NCBI RefSeq assembly: GCF_007827695.1
Contig: NZ_VITA01000001.1
Coordinates: forward strand, 434,001-498,000
Reading direction: 5' to 3'
DNA: 64,000 bases
Source of the DNA: Sinorhizobium medicae
Lineage (GTDB): Bacteria; Pseudomonadota; Alphaproteobacteria; Rhizobiales; Rhizobiaceae
Below are positions 37,179-47,659 of this stretch, one piece after another. The notes beneath the pieces were generated by a model, which ran no database searches, was not told the origin of the DNA, and saw only the letters and a list, made by a program, of their open reading frames with translations. Within the stretch, counting starts at the first letter, position 1, and each line of letters opens with the position of its first letter. The position numbers and the translations under genes were made by a program.

Positions 37179-37955
37179 ATGCATATCGGCTTCATCGGCA
37201 CCGGCGCCATCACCGAAGCGATGGTCACCGGTATGATCGGCTCGGGGCTCGGCATCGCCGAAATCCTCGTCTCGCCACGCAACGCGGAAATCGCCGCCCG
37301 GCTGGCCGGCCGCTTCCCGCTCGTGCGGATCGCGAGGGACAATCAGGAGGCCGTCGACGCATCCGACGTGCTGTTCCTGGCCGTTCGTCCGCAGATTGCG
37401 GAAGAGGTGATTCCGAGGCTCCGATTCCGGAAAGGTCAGACGGTCGTCAGCGTCATCGCCGCGACCGACCGCTCGAGGCTCCTTAGCTGGATAGACGAGG
37501 AGGTTGACCTCACCCAGGCGATCCCCCTGCCCTTCGTCGCCGAGCGCGAGGGCGTGACGGCAATCTTTCCACCCAGCCGCGATATTGCCGCGATCTTTGA
37601 AGCGCTCGGCACGCCCGTCGAATGCGAAACCAAGGAGGAATACGACCTGCTTGCCGTCGCAAGCGCCCTGATGGCGACCTATCTCGGCATTCTCGACCGG
37701 GCGACCGGCTGGTTTGCCGAGAAAGGCGTCGGCCGGGATAAGGCGCGTGCGTATCTCGCGCCCCTCTTCGCAAGTCTCGCGCAAAGGGCGGTCAGGGACG
37801 GCGAGACGCCGCTCGACGTGCTCTCCCGCGCGTTTTCGACACCCGGTGGGTTGAACGAACAGGTCTTGATCGATTTCGACCGCGGCGGCGGGCACCGCGC
37901 CCTCACGGACGCGCTCGAGCGCGTGCTGCTCCGGGTGCGGGGAAGCGGCGGATAG
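37179..37955 (+). CDS. proC: Pyrroline-5-carboxylate reductase family protein
   Basis: A 258-residue NADP-dependent reductase that would make proline from pyrroline-5-carboxylate. The Rossmann start is HIGFIGTGAITEAMVTGMI; further family stretches are DVLFLAVRPQIAEEVIPRL, KGQTVVSVIAATDRS and the C-terminal TPGGLNEQVL. It is somewhat short and lacks parts of the usual C-terminus of housekeeping ProC (about 270), so a paralogue is likely. ATG behind AAGGAGGG. Convergent with the LysR gene six bases downstream. Confidence 0.85.
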   Translation: MHIGFIGTGAITEAMVTGMIGSGLGIAEILVSPRNAEIAARLAGRFPLVRIARDNQEAVDASDVLFLAVRPQIAEEVIPRLRFRKGQTVVSVIAATDRSRLLSWIDEEVDLTQAIPLPFVAEREGVTAIFPPSRDIAAIFEALGTPVECETKEEYDLLAVASALMATYLGILDRATGWFAEKGVGRDKARAYLAPLFASLAQRAVRDGETPLDVLSRAFSTPGGLNEQVLIDFDRGGGHRALTDALERVLLRVRGSGG

Positions 37956-37961
37956 CGGACC

Positions 37962-38867
37962 TCAAAGTTCCGTGCTCAGCCCCGCATGGCGGAGAAAACG
38001 GCCGGCGGCGAAATCCACGAAGGCGCGCACGCGCGCCGAGACCATGCGGCCTTCCGCATGCACGATATGGATCGGCACCGGCTCACGCTCGTAGTCCGCA
38101 AGCGCGACCTTGAGCCGGCCTGCCCTTATATCGGCTGCCACCTGGTAGGACTGAAACCGCGACAATCCCCAACCCGCAACTGCGGCGGATAGGACCGCAT
38201 CATTGGTGTTGCAGATGAGTCGGGGGCTGATCGGAATGCGGATGCTGCTGTCGCGACCGAAGAGCCATTCCGAATGGCCGAAAAGGCCCTCGCGCCCGAT
38301 GATGCGATGACCGGCAAGCTCGTGAGGGCTACCGGGTTCGCCGAAGCGGGCGAAATAGTCCGGCGAGCCGCAAAGGACCTGGCGAACCGAACCGATGCGA
38401 CGGGCGACGAGGCCGGAGGCGGGGAGTGAGGCGATCCGGATTGCCACGTCAAGACCCTCGTCCACCAGATTGGTCACGCGGTCGACGAAGACGGTCTTCA
38501 CCTGCATCGCCGGATACCCGTCGAGAAAATCAAGTATGACGGGGAGCACGTGAATGCGGCCGAAGAGCACGGGCGCCGTTATCGTCAGCAGTCCGGCCGG
38601 CGCCGTGAAGCTGCCCGCAGCATTCGCTTCCGCCTCGGCGATTTCAGCGAGAATACGCCGGCAATCAGCCAGATAGCCTTCTCCCGCCGCGGTCATCTTC
38701 AGTGAACGGGTGGTGCGGATCAGCAGCCGCGTCCCGATCAGACCCTCAAGCTGGGCCACCGCCCGCGTCACGGATGGCGGGCTCATATGCAGCACTTTCG
38801 CCGCCGGCGCGAAACCGCCGCTTTCAACCACCTGCACGAAAATCCGCATCGCCTGCCAGCGGTCCAT
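37962..38867 (-). CDS. LysR-family transcriptional regulator
   Basis: A 301-residue LysR regulator with the N-terminal winged helix (MDRWQAMRIFVQVVESGGFAPAAKVLHMS..SVTRAVAQLEGLIGTRLL) and a substrate-binding domain (LLTITAPVLFGRIHVLPVIL). It is divergent from a glutathione S-transferase gene and probably regulates it. A palindrome 22 bp upstream of its start is the likely site. Confidence 0.92.
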   Translation of the reverse strand: MDRWQAMRIFVQVVESGGFAPAAKVLHMSPPSVTRAVAQLEGLIGTRLLIRTTRSLKMTAAGEGYLADCRRILAEIAEAEANAAGSFTAPAGLLTITAPVLFGRIHVLPVILDFLDGYPAMQVKTVFVDRVTNLVDEGLDVAIRIASLPASGLVARRIGSVRQVLCGSPDYFARFGEPGSPHELAGHRIIGREGLFGHSEWLFGRDSSIRIPISPRLICNTNDAVLSAAVAGWGLSRFQSYQVAADIRAGRLKVALADYEREPVPIHIVHAEGRMVSARVRAFVDFAAGRFLRHAGLSTEL

Positions 38868-38888
38868 GCGCTCATCTCCGCAGGATTA

Positions 38889-38903
38889 TTTCACCTGGTG
38901 AAA
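38889..38903. promoter_or_regulatory. Candidate LysR operator in the lysR-gst gap
   Basis: TTTCACC-T-GGTGAAA is a perfect 15-bp palindrome and fits the T-N11-A rule for LysR sites (TTTCACCTGGTGAAA). It lies 22 bp before the LysR start and 83 bp before the gst start (38986), so one site could serve both genes. Confidence 0.6.
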
Positions 38904-38985
38904 CGGTCTAATGCATACTACGGAGCTTATCAACTATACGATTAACAATCATCCTGCAGTTCGCTCATTCATTCAGGAGATCCAG

Positions 38986-39597
38986 ATGAAGCTCTATCAT
39001 CACCCACTTTCCGGCCATGCGCACCGCGTCCGGCTGTTCCTCTCGCTTCTGGGGATCGAGCACGAACTCGTGCTCGTCGATCTCGCCAGCAAAGAACACA
39101 AGCAGGAGCCTTTTCTGAAGCTCAATCCCTTCGGTCAGCTGCCGGTGCTTGACGATGGCGGAACGATCGTCCCGGATTCCAACGCCATTCTCGTTTATCT
39201 CGCCAAAAAGGCGGGCCGCGCGGACTGGCTGCCGGAGGACGCACGAGGGGCAGCCGCGGTTCAGCGATGGCTTTCGGTGGCTGCCGGCCAGATCGCCCAC
39301 GGTCCGGCCCAGGCGCGTCTGATCACCCTTTTCAAGGCTCCTTACCGGCAGGAAGAGGTCATCCCCCGTTCGCATGCGATCCTGGCGCTGATCGAGTCGG
39401 AGCTCGGCGGCAGAAGCTGGATTGCCGCCGAGCGGCCGACGATCGCCGATGTCGCGCTCTACAGCTATGTGGCGCGCGCACCGGAAGGGGATGTGGACCT
39501 TCAGCCCTATCCGGAAATCCGCTCCTGGCTCGCCCGCATCGAGGCATTGCCGGGCTTCGTCGAGTTCCAGAAGACCCCGGCAGGTCTCGCGGCTTAG
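38986..39597 (+). CDS. Glutathione S-transferase family protein
   Basis: A 203-residue GST with the N-terminal thioredoxin-like domain ([30 protein letters not shown], the cis-proline and [13 protein letters not shown]) and the helical C-terminal domain ([19 protein letters not shown]). It would conjugate glutathione to electrophiles or reduce peroxides. The catalytic residue near the N-terminus is probably the serine or tyrosine of [12 protein letters not shown] behind AGGAGA. Divergent from and probably controlled by the LysR regulator. Confidence 0.9.
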   Translation: MKLYHHPLSGHAHRVRLFLSLLGIEHELVLVDLASKEHKQEPFLKLNPFGQLPVLDDGGTIVPDSNAILVYLAKKAGRADWLPEDARGAAAVQRWLSVAAGQIAHGPAQARLITLFKAPYRQEEVIPRSHAILALIESELGGRSWIAAERPTIADVALYSYVARAPEGDVDLQPYPEIRSWLARIEALPGFVEFQKTPAGLAA

Positions 39598-39786
39598 AGC
39601 TCTTCCGCTTTCCTCCGCATCGCGGGTACCCATTTGATGCGGCGCGATCGGGTGGAGACCGCGGCCCTCTCTCCAGTTGTCATTCTCGGGCTTGACCGAG
39701 AGTGACATTCGAAGCGGGCGCGCGGCTTTGCGGTTCGGACATGCTGAGCAAGGCACCGCCAGATATCACCCCAAGGAGACACCGAC

Positions 39787-40707
39787 ATGGAGGCAATCAT
39801 CCTCGCACCATCACCCTGGCACGGTGGCGAAGTCGCCCTGCAGAAGCGGTTGGGTGTGGACGCGCGCATGGAAGAGGTCGGGCGGCGCGTTCTGCGCGAC
39901 CACCTGGTCGAGCAGCACCGGGAATTCTACCCGCTTCTGCCGATGGTCGTGCTGGGCTCGGTGGACGGCAACGGCGATGCCTGGGCGACGCTCAGGGCGG
40001 GGGAACCCGGTTTCCTCCACGCGCCGGACGCAAAAAGGCTGGTGGTCGAGCTTCCGCGGGAGCCGGCGGACCCGGCCGATGCCGGGATGGAGGACGGCGC
40101 CCCCCTCGCTCTCCTCGGCATCGATCTCGGCACACGCCGCCGCAATCGGCTGAACGGCAAGCTGCGCCGGCACAGCCGCGGCTTCGACCTTGGCGTGGAA
40201 CAGAGCTTCGGCAACTGTCCGAAATACATCCAGCTCCGGCAGGTCCATTTCGTGCGCGACCCGTCCGAGCCAGCTGCGCTGCCGCCCGTTTCCAGCTTCG
40301 AACTCGATGAGGCCGCGCTTGCCCTGGTGGAAAATGCAGACACATTCTTTGTCGCAACCTATGCCGAACTCGGCGGCGGCCGGCAGCTCGACGTCTCCCA
40401 TCGGGGGGGCCCAGCCGGATTCGTGCATGTCGGCGACGACGGCTGGCTGGCAATCCCGGACTTCGCAGGCAACAACTTCTTCAACACGCTCGGCAACATC
40501 GCGGTCAATCCGCGCGCCGGACTCACTTTCCCGGATTTTGCAACTGGTGGCCTTCTGCAGATGACCGGCGAGGCAGAGCTTGTTTCCGGTCCGCCTCGGG
40601 GCGTGCCTCTCGATGGGGCTCAACGCTACTGGCGCTTCCGTCCGCGCCGCATTGTCTGGCGCGCCGAAGCGCTGGCGATCCGCTACGATCCAGTCAGAGC
40701 GGGATGA
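39787..40707 (+). CDS. Two-barrel FMN-binding protein (pyridoxamine 5'-phosphate oxidase-like)
   Basis: A 306-residue protein with two split-barrel flavin folds of the pyridoxamine oxidase-like type. The first covers about residues 35-150 (LLPMVVLGSVDGNGDAWATL, GTRRRNRLNGKL), the second about 185-300 (ADTFFVATYAELGGGRQLDVSHRGG, DFAGNNFFNTLGNIAVNPRAGL). In other bacteria this pair is often fused to a ferredoxin reductase; here no such domain follows. Function unknown, presumably flavin-dependent reduction of small molecules. ATG behind AAGGAG. Confidence 0.8.
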   Translation: MEAIILAPSPWHGGEVALQKRLGVDARMEEVGRRVLRDHLVEQHREFYPLLPMVVLGSVDGNGDAWATLRAGEPGFLHAPDAKRLVVELPREPADPADAGMEDGAPLALLGIDLGTRRRNRLNGKLRRHSRGFDLGVEQSFGNCPKYIQLRQVHFVRDPSEPAALPPVSSFELDEAALALVENADTFFVATYAELGGGRQLDVSHRGGPAGFVHVGDDGWLAIPDFAGNNFFNTLGNIAVNPRAGLTFPDFATGGLLQMTGEAELVSGPPRGVPLDGAQRYWRFRPRRIVWRAEALAIRYDPVRAG

Positions 40708-40860
40708 GGAAGGTGCCGGCATCCCGCGTCGCAACGATTGGAACGGTCGTGATTTCATACCGATCCGATCAGGCCCCGCCTGCCGCTACCGCCAGCTCCC
40801 CATCGTCAATCACCAGCTCAGGATAACTGCAGTGATGACGGAGTAATTTTCGCGTGCAGC

Positions 40861-40885
40861 GGAACCAACCTTCCGCGTCAAGGTT
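40861..40885 (+). promoter_or_regulatory. EcfG (RpoE2)-type promoter for the catalase gene
   Basis: GGAAC at 40861-40865 and GTT at 40883-40885 are separated by 17 bp, matching the alphaproteobacterial general-stress sigma consensus GGAAC-N16/17-(c)GTT. The start codon is 36 bp downstream. It fits the report, which I recall, that S. meliloti katC depends on RpoE2. Confidence 0.65.
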
Positions 40886-40920
40886 TCGTGCCCATCCGCC
40901 CTCGACCAAGGAGTGCTGCC

Positions 40921-43038
<2,118 letters not shown>

Positions 43039-43060
43039 GCCGATTGCTGCGTCGGAGTGC

Positions 43061-44131
43061 ATGATGGCGTCGCCCGCAGATGGAAAGCCGACGAAGAAGG
43101 CCGCTCTGTCCAAGGCGGCAGAGAAGACGGGCGGCTTTCCCCTGCCCGTCGGCACGGCCCCGATGGAAGCCCGCTCCGCGGCCGAACTGCCGGGCGGCGG
43201 TCCATGGCAATACGAGCCGAAGTGGGACGGCTTTCGCTGTCTCGCGTTCAAATCCGGCAGCGACGTCGACATCAGGGCGAAATCCGGCAAGCCGCTCGGG
43301 CGCTTCTTCCCGGAGATTCTCGATCTGCTGCATCGGTTGGGGCCGAAGACGTTCGTTCTCGATGGCGAGTTGGTGATTGCGATCGAGGGGCGCCTCTCCT
43401 TCGACGCCCTGCAGATGCGCCTGCATCCGGCGGCGAGCCGGGTTGAGAAGTTGTCCCTTGAAACGCCGGCCAAACTGATTCTCTTCGACATGCTGGCCGA
43501 CACCGACGGAGCGGTGCTGACCGGGAAGCCTCTGAGGGAACGGCGCGCTCGCCTCGAAGCCTTCGTCGAGGAGAACGCCCTGTCGAACATGGTCGAGCTC
43601 TCGCCTTCGACGCTGGACCGCCGGGAAGCAGGGCGTTGGCTGACCTCGTGGGAGGCCGGCGCCACCGATGGTGTCGTCGCAAAGCGACTGGACGGCGCTT
43701 ACGAATGCGGCGAGCGGGCAATGGTGAAGGTCAAACGCCTAAGGACGGCGGATTGCGTTGTCGGCGGCTATCGCTACGAGAGCAACGGTCCGCTCGTCGG
43801 TTCGCTCCTGCTTGGTCTCTATGACGCCGAGGGGCTGCTGAACCATGTGGGCTTTACAGCGACCATTTCGGACAAGGAACGGAATGCACTGACGCGTCAG
43901 CTCGAGGCTTTGCGGGAGCCGCCCGGCTTCACCGGTAAAGCGCCGGGTGGCCCCAGCCGCTGGAGCAGCGAGCGCAGCGGCCAATGGGAGCCGGTCCGAC
44001 CGGAACTGGTCGTCGAGGTCCGGTTCGACCATGTCGGCAATCGGCGCTTTCGCCACGGCACGAAACTCATGCGTTGGCGTCCGGACAAGGACCCGCGTCA
44101 ATGTACGTTCGAGCAGATCGCGCCGCCTTGA
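43061..44131 (+). CDS. ATP-dependent DNA ligase (LigC-like)
   Basis: A 356-residue DNA ligase. The nucleotidyl lysine is K54 in EPKWDGFRC; motif III is VLDGELVIA, motif IV DGVVAKRLDG and motif V MVKVKRLRT; the OB-fold domain follows (RPELVVEVRFDHVG, RHGTKLMRWRPDKDPRQCT). Length and lack of nuclease or primase parts match LigC-type ligases, which take part in base-excision and stationary-phase repair. It lies 22 bp after the catalase gene on the same strand, so it may share its stress promoter. Confidence 0.93.
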   Translation: MMASPADGKPTKKAALSKAAEKTGGFPLPVGTAPMEARSAAELPGGGPWQYEPKWDGFRCLAFKSGSDVDIRAKSGKPLGRFFPEILDLLHRLGPKTFVLDGELVIAIEGRLSFDALQMRLHPAASRVEKLSLETPAKLILFDMLADTDGAVLTGKPLRERRARLEAFVEENALSNMVELSPSTLDRREAGRWLTSWEAGATDGVVAKRLDGAYECGERAMVKVKRLRTADCVVGGYRYESNGPLVGSLLLGLYDAEGLLNHVGFTATISDKERNALTRQLEALREPPGFTGKAPGGPSRWSSERSGQWEPVRPELVVEVRFDHVGNRRFRHGTKLMRWRPDKDPRQCTFEQIAPP

Positions 44132-44164
44132 AAGAGCGGCGTTGAAAACCAGAGCCCGGCAGCC

Positions 44165-44944
44165 ATGTGCAATGACCTCCTCATCATTTTGGGAGTTGCC
44201 TCCGCGGCGGCCGTCGCATCGCCGCTCGGGGGCATGGCCGCCATGGCGCTGAGGCCGTCGAGCCTCGTGCTCTCCGTCGCCGTCGGCTTTGCGGCCGGCG
44301 TTCTCATGGGCACTTTCGCCTTCGAAATGATGCCCACCTCCGTAAAGCTTGCCGGTCTTGCGCTTGCGGTCGCCGGATTTCTGCTGGGCCTCGCGCTGGT
44401 CTACATTCTCGATCTCTACGTCAATCGCTGGAAAATGGCCGGTCCGGAAGCAGACCAGAAAGAGGCGGTCGACCGTCTGCACCGGCGACGCAGGCCGCGC
44501 GGCAGCAATGTCGCGGTGCTCGCCGGCGCAACGAGCGCGGAAGAACTGATCGAAGGCATGACGATCGGCGTTGGCGCGACATTCGAGCCCAATGTTGCAC
44601 TGATCGTCGGTCTCGCCATCTGTATTGACAATCTCAGCGAAGGCATGAGCATCGGCGAATTGACGCTCGATGAGGAACCGAAGAGCGCGAAGCGCCGGAT
44701 ACTCGGATGGACCTCCCTTATCGGCCTCTCCCTTTTCCTTTCCGCCATGGCAGGGTGGTTCCTGTTGAAAGGGCTGGCGCAGCCGGTCACCGGTTTTCTG
44801 TTCGCGATGGGAGCAGGCGGGATGTTCTATCTGACGATTACCGATCTCGTACCCGAGGCGGAATCGCACCAGTTCCAGCAATCCTCGGCGATTGCCAACG
44901 CCGCCGGCTTCCTGCTCGTCATGGTCCTTGCCGAGATGAGCTGA
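44165..44944 (+). CDS. ZIP-like membrane protein with altered metal site
   Basis: A 259-residue integral membrane protein with about seven to eight helices and the layout of ZIP metal transporters (GufA/ZupT class), including a charged loop around residues 88-113. The two metal-site helices are recognisable but altered: HN-FPEG of helix 4 reads EELIEG (126-131) and HN-IPEG of helix 5 reads DNLSEG (155-160), so both histidines are acids. It may carry another ion or act as a sensor. 33 bp after the ligase, same strand. Confidence 0.75.
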   Translation: MCNDLLIILGVASAAAVASPLGGMAAMALRPSSLVLSVAVGFAAGVLMGTFAFEMMPTSVKLAGLALAVAGFLLGLALVYILDLYVNRWKMAGPEADQKEAVDRLHRRRRPRGSNVAVLAGATSAEELIEGMTIGVGATFEPNVALIVGLAICIDNLSEGMSIGELTLDEEPKSAKRRILGWTSLIGLSLFLSAMAGWFLLKGLAQPVTGFLFAMGAGGMFYLTITDLVPEAESHQFQQSSAIANAAGFLLVMVLAEMS

Positions 44945-44975
44945 CCGAACCGCGTCCTGAACACTGCCCGCCCGT

Positions 44976-47519
44976 TCAGACGATCGCCCTGTCCCATCCG
45001 CCGTAGTGCTCTTCGCTGCGCGTTCCGCGCGGCAGGCTGAGTGCGATCAACGCCAGGCCCATCGCGACGTCGGCCAAGGTGCCGATCGCGCTGCCGCCAT
45101 CGAGCAGCAACGGCGATGCGGCCACCCAGGCGCCGAGCACCACGTTAAGGAACCGCACCGGACGAACGACCTCGGCCATGGCGGTGACAGCCACCAGAAT
45201 GACGACACAGCCGAGAACATGGTCGCTGTGATAGAGCGGCGCGGAAGTGCCGAAAAACACCGGGGTGATCATCAGGGCTGCCCCCAGCAAAACGCTCGCG
45301 ACAAGCGTCCACGGAAAGTTGACGCCGCCGGTGACGAACTCCTTCAGCAGCTCGGATGCCGGACGGTTGAGGTCTGGTGACGGGGTCTGGTCTTCCGAAA
45401 GCGCCGGACCGCCCTTCCAGAAGGTCCGCCAAAAGGGTTCGCCGGCTTTGGTCGCCCGCCACAGATATTGCGTCGTGGCAAGCACCTCGTCGATCGAATA
45501 GGGGATCAGCACGACGGTGACGGCCGCCTGAATGATACAGAGCGTGCACAGCGCGCCGATGAGCGGCGGCTGGATGATGATAAAGGAAACGCTGACGGCA
45601 CCGAGCGGTATGACCAGCAGGCCGAACAGGAGCACCATCCAGGGCATGGTGCGCCAGCGGCGGCTGTCCCCTATTGCGCCGGCGAGAACATCCAGCGCAT
45701 AGGCAAAGGCGCCGAGCCCCGCATCGGCGATCGGGAAGCCCTTGGACACCCAGGACGTCACGACTGCCTCGCTGCCATTGCGCACCGGCGCATCGTCCGG
45801 CCCGAAGAACGGGTCCCAGAGTCCATCGACATGGCCCATCTGATAGGCGGCGAGATAGCGCGAGACGAACAGGCCGACAAAGGCGAGCGCGACGATCGGC
45901 ATGCGCTGGGTGAAGGAGGAAGGTGAATAGCTCCAGCCCAGCGGCCGGTCGTCGTCGGCCGACAGCGCTCGCAGCCCGATACCCGGCGTCGGCGGGATCA
46001 TCACCGCGAATGCGACGATCAGCATGCCGGCAAGCGTGTCGATGGCATAGGCCGCAGCACTCGTCGTCCAGAAGACAAGCGGCGCGAGCATGATCCAGAC
46101 GCCGAGCGCGGCCGTGATCCATTGCAGGTAGGACCAGCGCCGGTACATTCCTGATAGCGCGAATACAGCGACGAGGAGGCCGGACAGGATCTCGCTGGTC
46201 GCAAGACGCGAATTGCGGATAACGGGTTCGGCGACCTCGTGTCCGAGGGCTGGCGGCACCGGCACGCTCACGGGATCGAAGAGGCCGAGCGTCATCGGCG
46301 AGGCGACAAGCCACAGGCCGAGCGCAACGTTTGCCAGCGGCGCCCAGAGCGTGCGCAGCCTGTGTTCATCGACGGCAGCTTGGACTTCAGCTTTGCCGCG
46401 CTCGAGCGGCTGCGCCAGCCTTTTCTCAGCCCGTTCGATCTCGGGTTCCGAAGCCGCCACCACGGAAGGCTCCAGCTTGTTCTTAGCGTACCAGTCGGTC
46501 GGGTCTTGCTTGAGCCGCCGTATCATCTCCGGCAATATCGCGCCGAGACTATGCATCGGTTGCCAGCCGAGCCTGCTGCGGGCGCGGGAGATGTCGATCT
46601 CGTAGTGATCGTCCGAGTTCTCGATCATCCAGGGCTTGATCTCGGAATCCTGGTCGAGCACCTCGGTCTGCATCCATGCGCCTGGCTTGGCCAGGCTCTT
46701 GGGCAGGGAGAGCGTGCGCCAGTCCTCGCCGTGAACCAGCCGGCCGATGCGCTTTTGCAATTCGCCGTAGGAGAACGTTTCTTCCTCGCCGATAAGGAAC
46801 ACGCAATCATCCGGCAATTCGTCGCGGCGGTCGACCGCGCGCACGAAAGCCTCGACCAGATCGTCCTTGTGCAGATACGGCTGGCCTGCCTCGAGATCGC
46901 CGCTGAACAGATAGGCGGTCGGGAGGCGCTCGAAAATGCGGGCGATCTGCTGGGCAATGAAGGCGGCGCGGCAGTCCTCGTCATAGACCCCGGCGAGACG
47001 GAGGATCACTGTCCTGATCGCCCCGCGCTCCTTCGCGATTACCGCCTCGGTCTCCGCCTTCGACTTCGGATAGGCCCAGGCGGGGTCGAGCGGCGAATTC
47101 TCATCGATCCGCGTGCCCTTGGCGGGGCTCGGCGCCTGAACCAGCAACGTGCTCGCATAAATGAACTGCTCGGTGGGAAGGTCCTGCAGCGCCTTCAGCA
47201 GCCGGCGCGTTCCGTCGACATTGACGGCATCGTATTTCGGGTTGTCCTTGCCGGTCGTGTCATAATAGGCGGCGAGGTGAATGACGGAAGCGATGCGCCC
47301 GCCGCTGCGCTTGCGCGCCGTCTCGATCGCCTCCCTGACGCTCGTGTCGGAGGTGATGTCGAGTTTGATGGTCTCCTCGGTCTCGGACCCCCGCTTCGGA
47401 GCGGACAGGTCAAGCCCTATCACCCGATATCGATCCCTGAGACGGTGCGCGATCGCCTGGCCCAGGAACCCGCTCGATCCGGTGATGAGTATGGTCGGCT
47501 GATCTGCATCCTTCGCCAT
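44976..47519 (-). CDS. SDR-SPW-VKOR fusion membrane protein
   Basis: An 847-residue protein of three kinds of module. Residues 1-345 are an extended short-chain dehydrogenase/epimerase with the NAD loop GSSGFLG (14-20) and the Y150-x3-K154 pair in YPKSK. Residues about 385-510 hold SPW-type repeats (ALGLWLVASPMTLG, LGVWIMLAPLVFW). Residues about 540-690 resemble vitamin K epoxide reductase: VSKGFPIADAGLGAFAYALD and the redox motif C658-T-L-C661. A third SPW-like motif (VLGAWVAASPLLLD) is near residue 800. The other cysteines expected in the VKOR loop (about 545-657) are absent, and the usual C-x-DPFFG begins LWDPFFG. ATG at 47517-47519. Predicted inner-membrane redox or cofactor protein; function unknown. 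Confidence 0.75.
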   Translation of the reverse strand: MAKDADQPTILITGSSGFLGQAIAHRLRDRYRVIGLDLSAPKRGSETEETIKLDITSDTSVREAIETARKRSGGRIASVIHLAAYYDTTGKDNPKYDAVNVDGTRRLLKALQDLPTEQFIYASTLLVQAPSPAKGTRIDENSPLDPAWAYPKSKAETEAVIAKERGAIRTVILRLAGVYDEDCRAAFIAQQIARIFERLPTAYLFSGDLEAGQPYLHKDDLVEAFVRAVDRRDELPDDCVFLIGEEETFSYGELQKRIGRLVHGEDWRTLSLPKSLAKPGAWMQTEVLDQDSEIKPWMIENSDDHYEIDISRARSRLGWQPMHSLGAILPEMIRRLKQDPTDWYAKNKLEPSVVAASEPEIERAEKRLAQPLERGKAEVQAAVDEHRLRTLWAPLANVALGLWLVASPMTLGLFDPVSVPVPPALGHEVAEPVIRNSRLATSEILSGLLVAVFALSGMYRRWSYLQWITAALGVWIMLAPLVFWTTSAAAYAIDTLAGMLIVAFAVMIPPTPGIGLRALSADDDRPLGWSYSPSSFTQRMPIVALAFVGLFVSRYLAAYQMGHVDGLWDPFFGPDDAPVRNGSEAVVTSWVSKGFPIADAGLGAFAYALDVLAGAIGDSRRWRTMPWMVLLFGLLVIPLGAVSVSFIIIQPPLIGALCTLCIIQAAVTVVLIPYSIDEVLATTQYLWRATKAGEPFWRTFWKGGPALSEDQTPSPDLNRPASELLKEFVTGGVNFPWTLVASVLLGAALMITPVFFGTSAPLYHSDHVLGCVVILVAVTAMAEVVRPVRFLNVVLGAWVAASPLLLDGGSAIGTLADVAMGLALIALSLPRGTRSEEHYGGWDRAIV

Positions 47520-47538
47520 GCCGGAGCAAACCGCCTTC

Positions 47539-47559
47539 CGACGGGAAGGTTCCCCGTCG
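47539..47559. other. Stem-loop downstream of the sugar kinase gene
   Basis: CGACGGG at 47539-47545 pairs with CCCGTCG at 47553-47559. It lies about 100 bp after the kinase stop and just before the fusion gene starts on the same strand, so it may end the ABC-kinase-aldolase transcript. No U-run is present. The rest of 47560-47659 shows nothing. Confidence 0.4.
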
Positions 47560-47659
47560 TGTCGTCACGGGTCACGGCTTCGCCGTGTTCAGGAGCAGAG
47601 TTTCTGATCCCGTGCTGCAGTGGCGCCCGAAGATAACACCAGATCGGCTCAACGCACCC

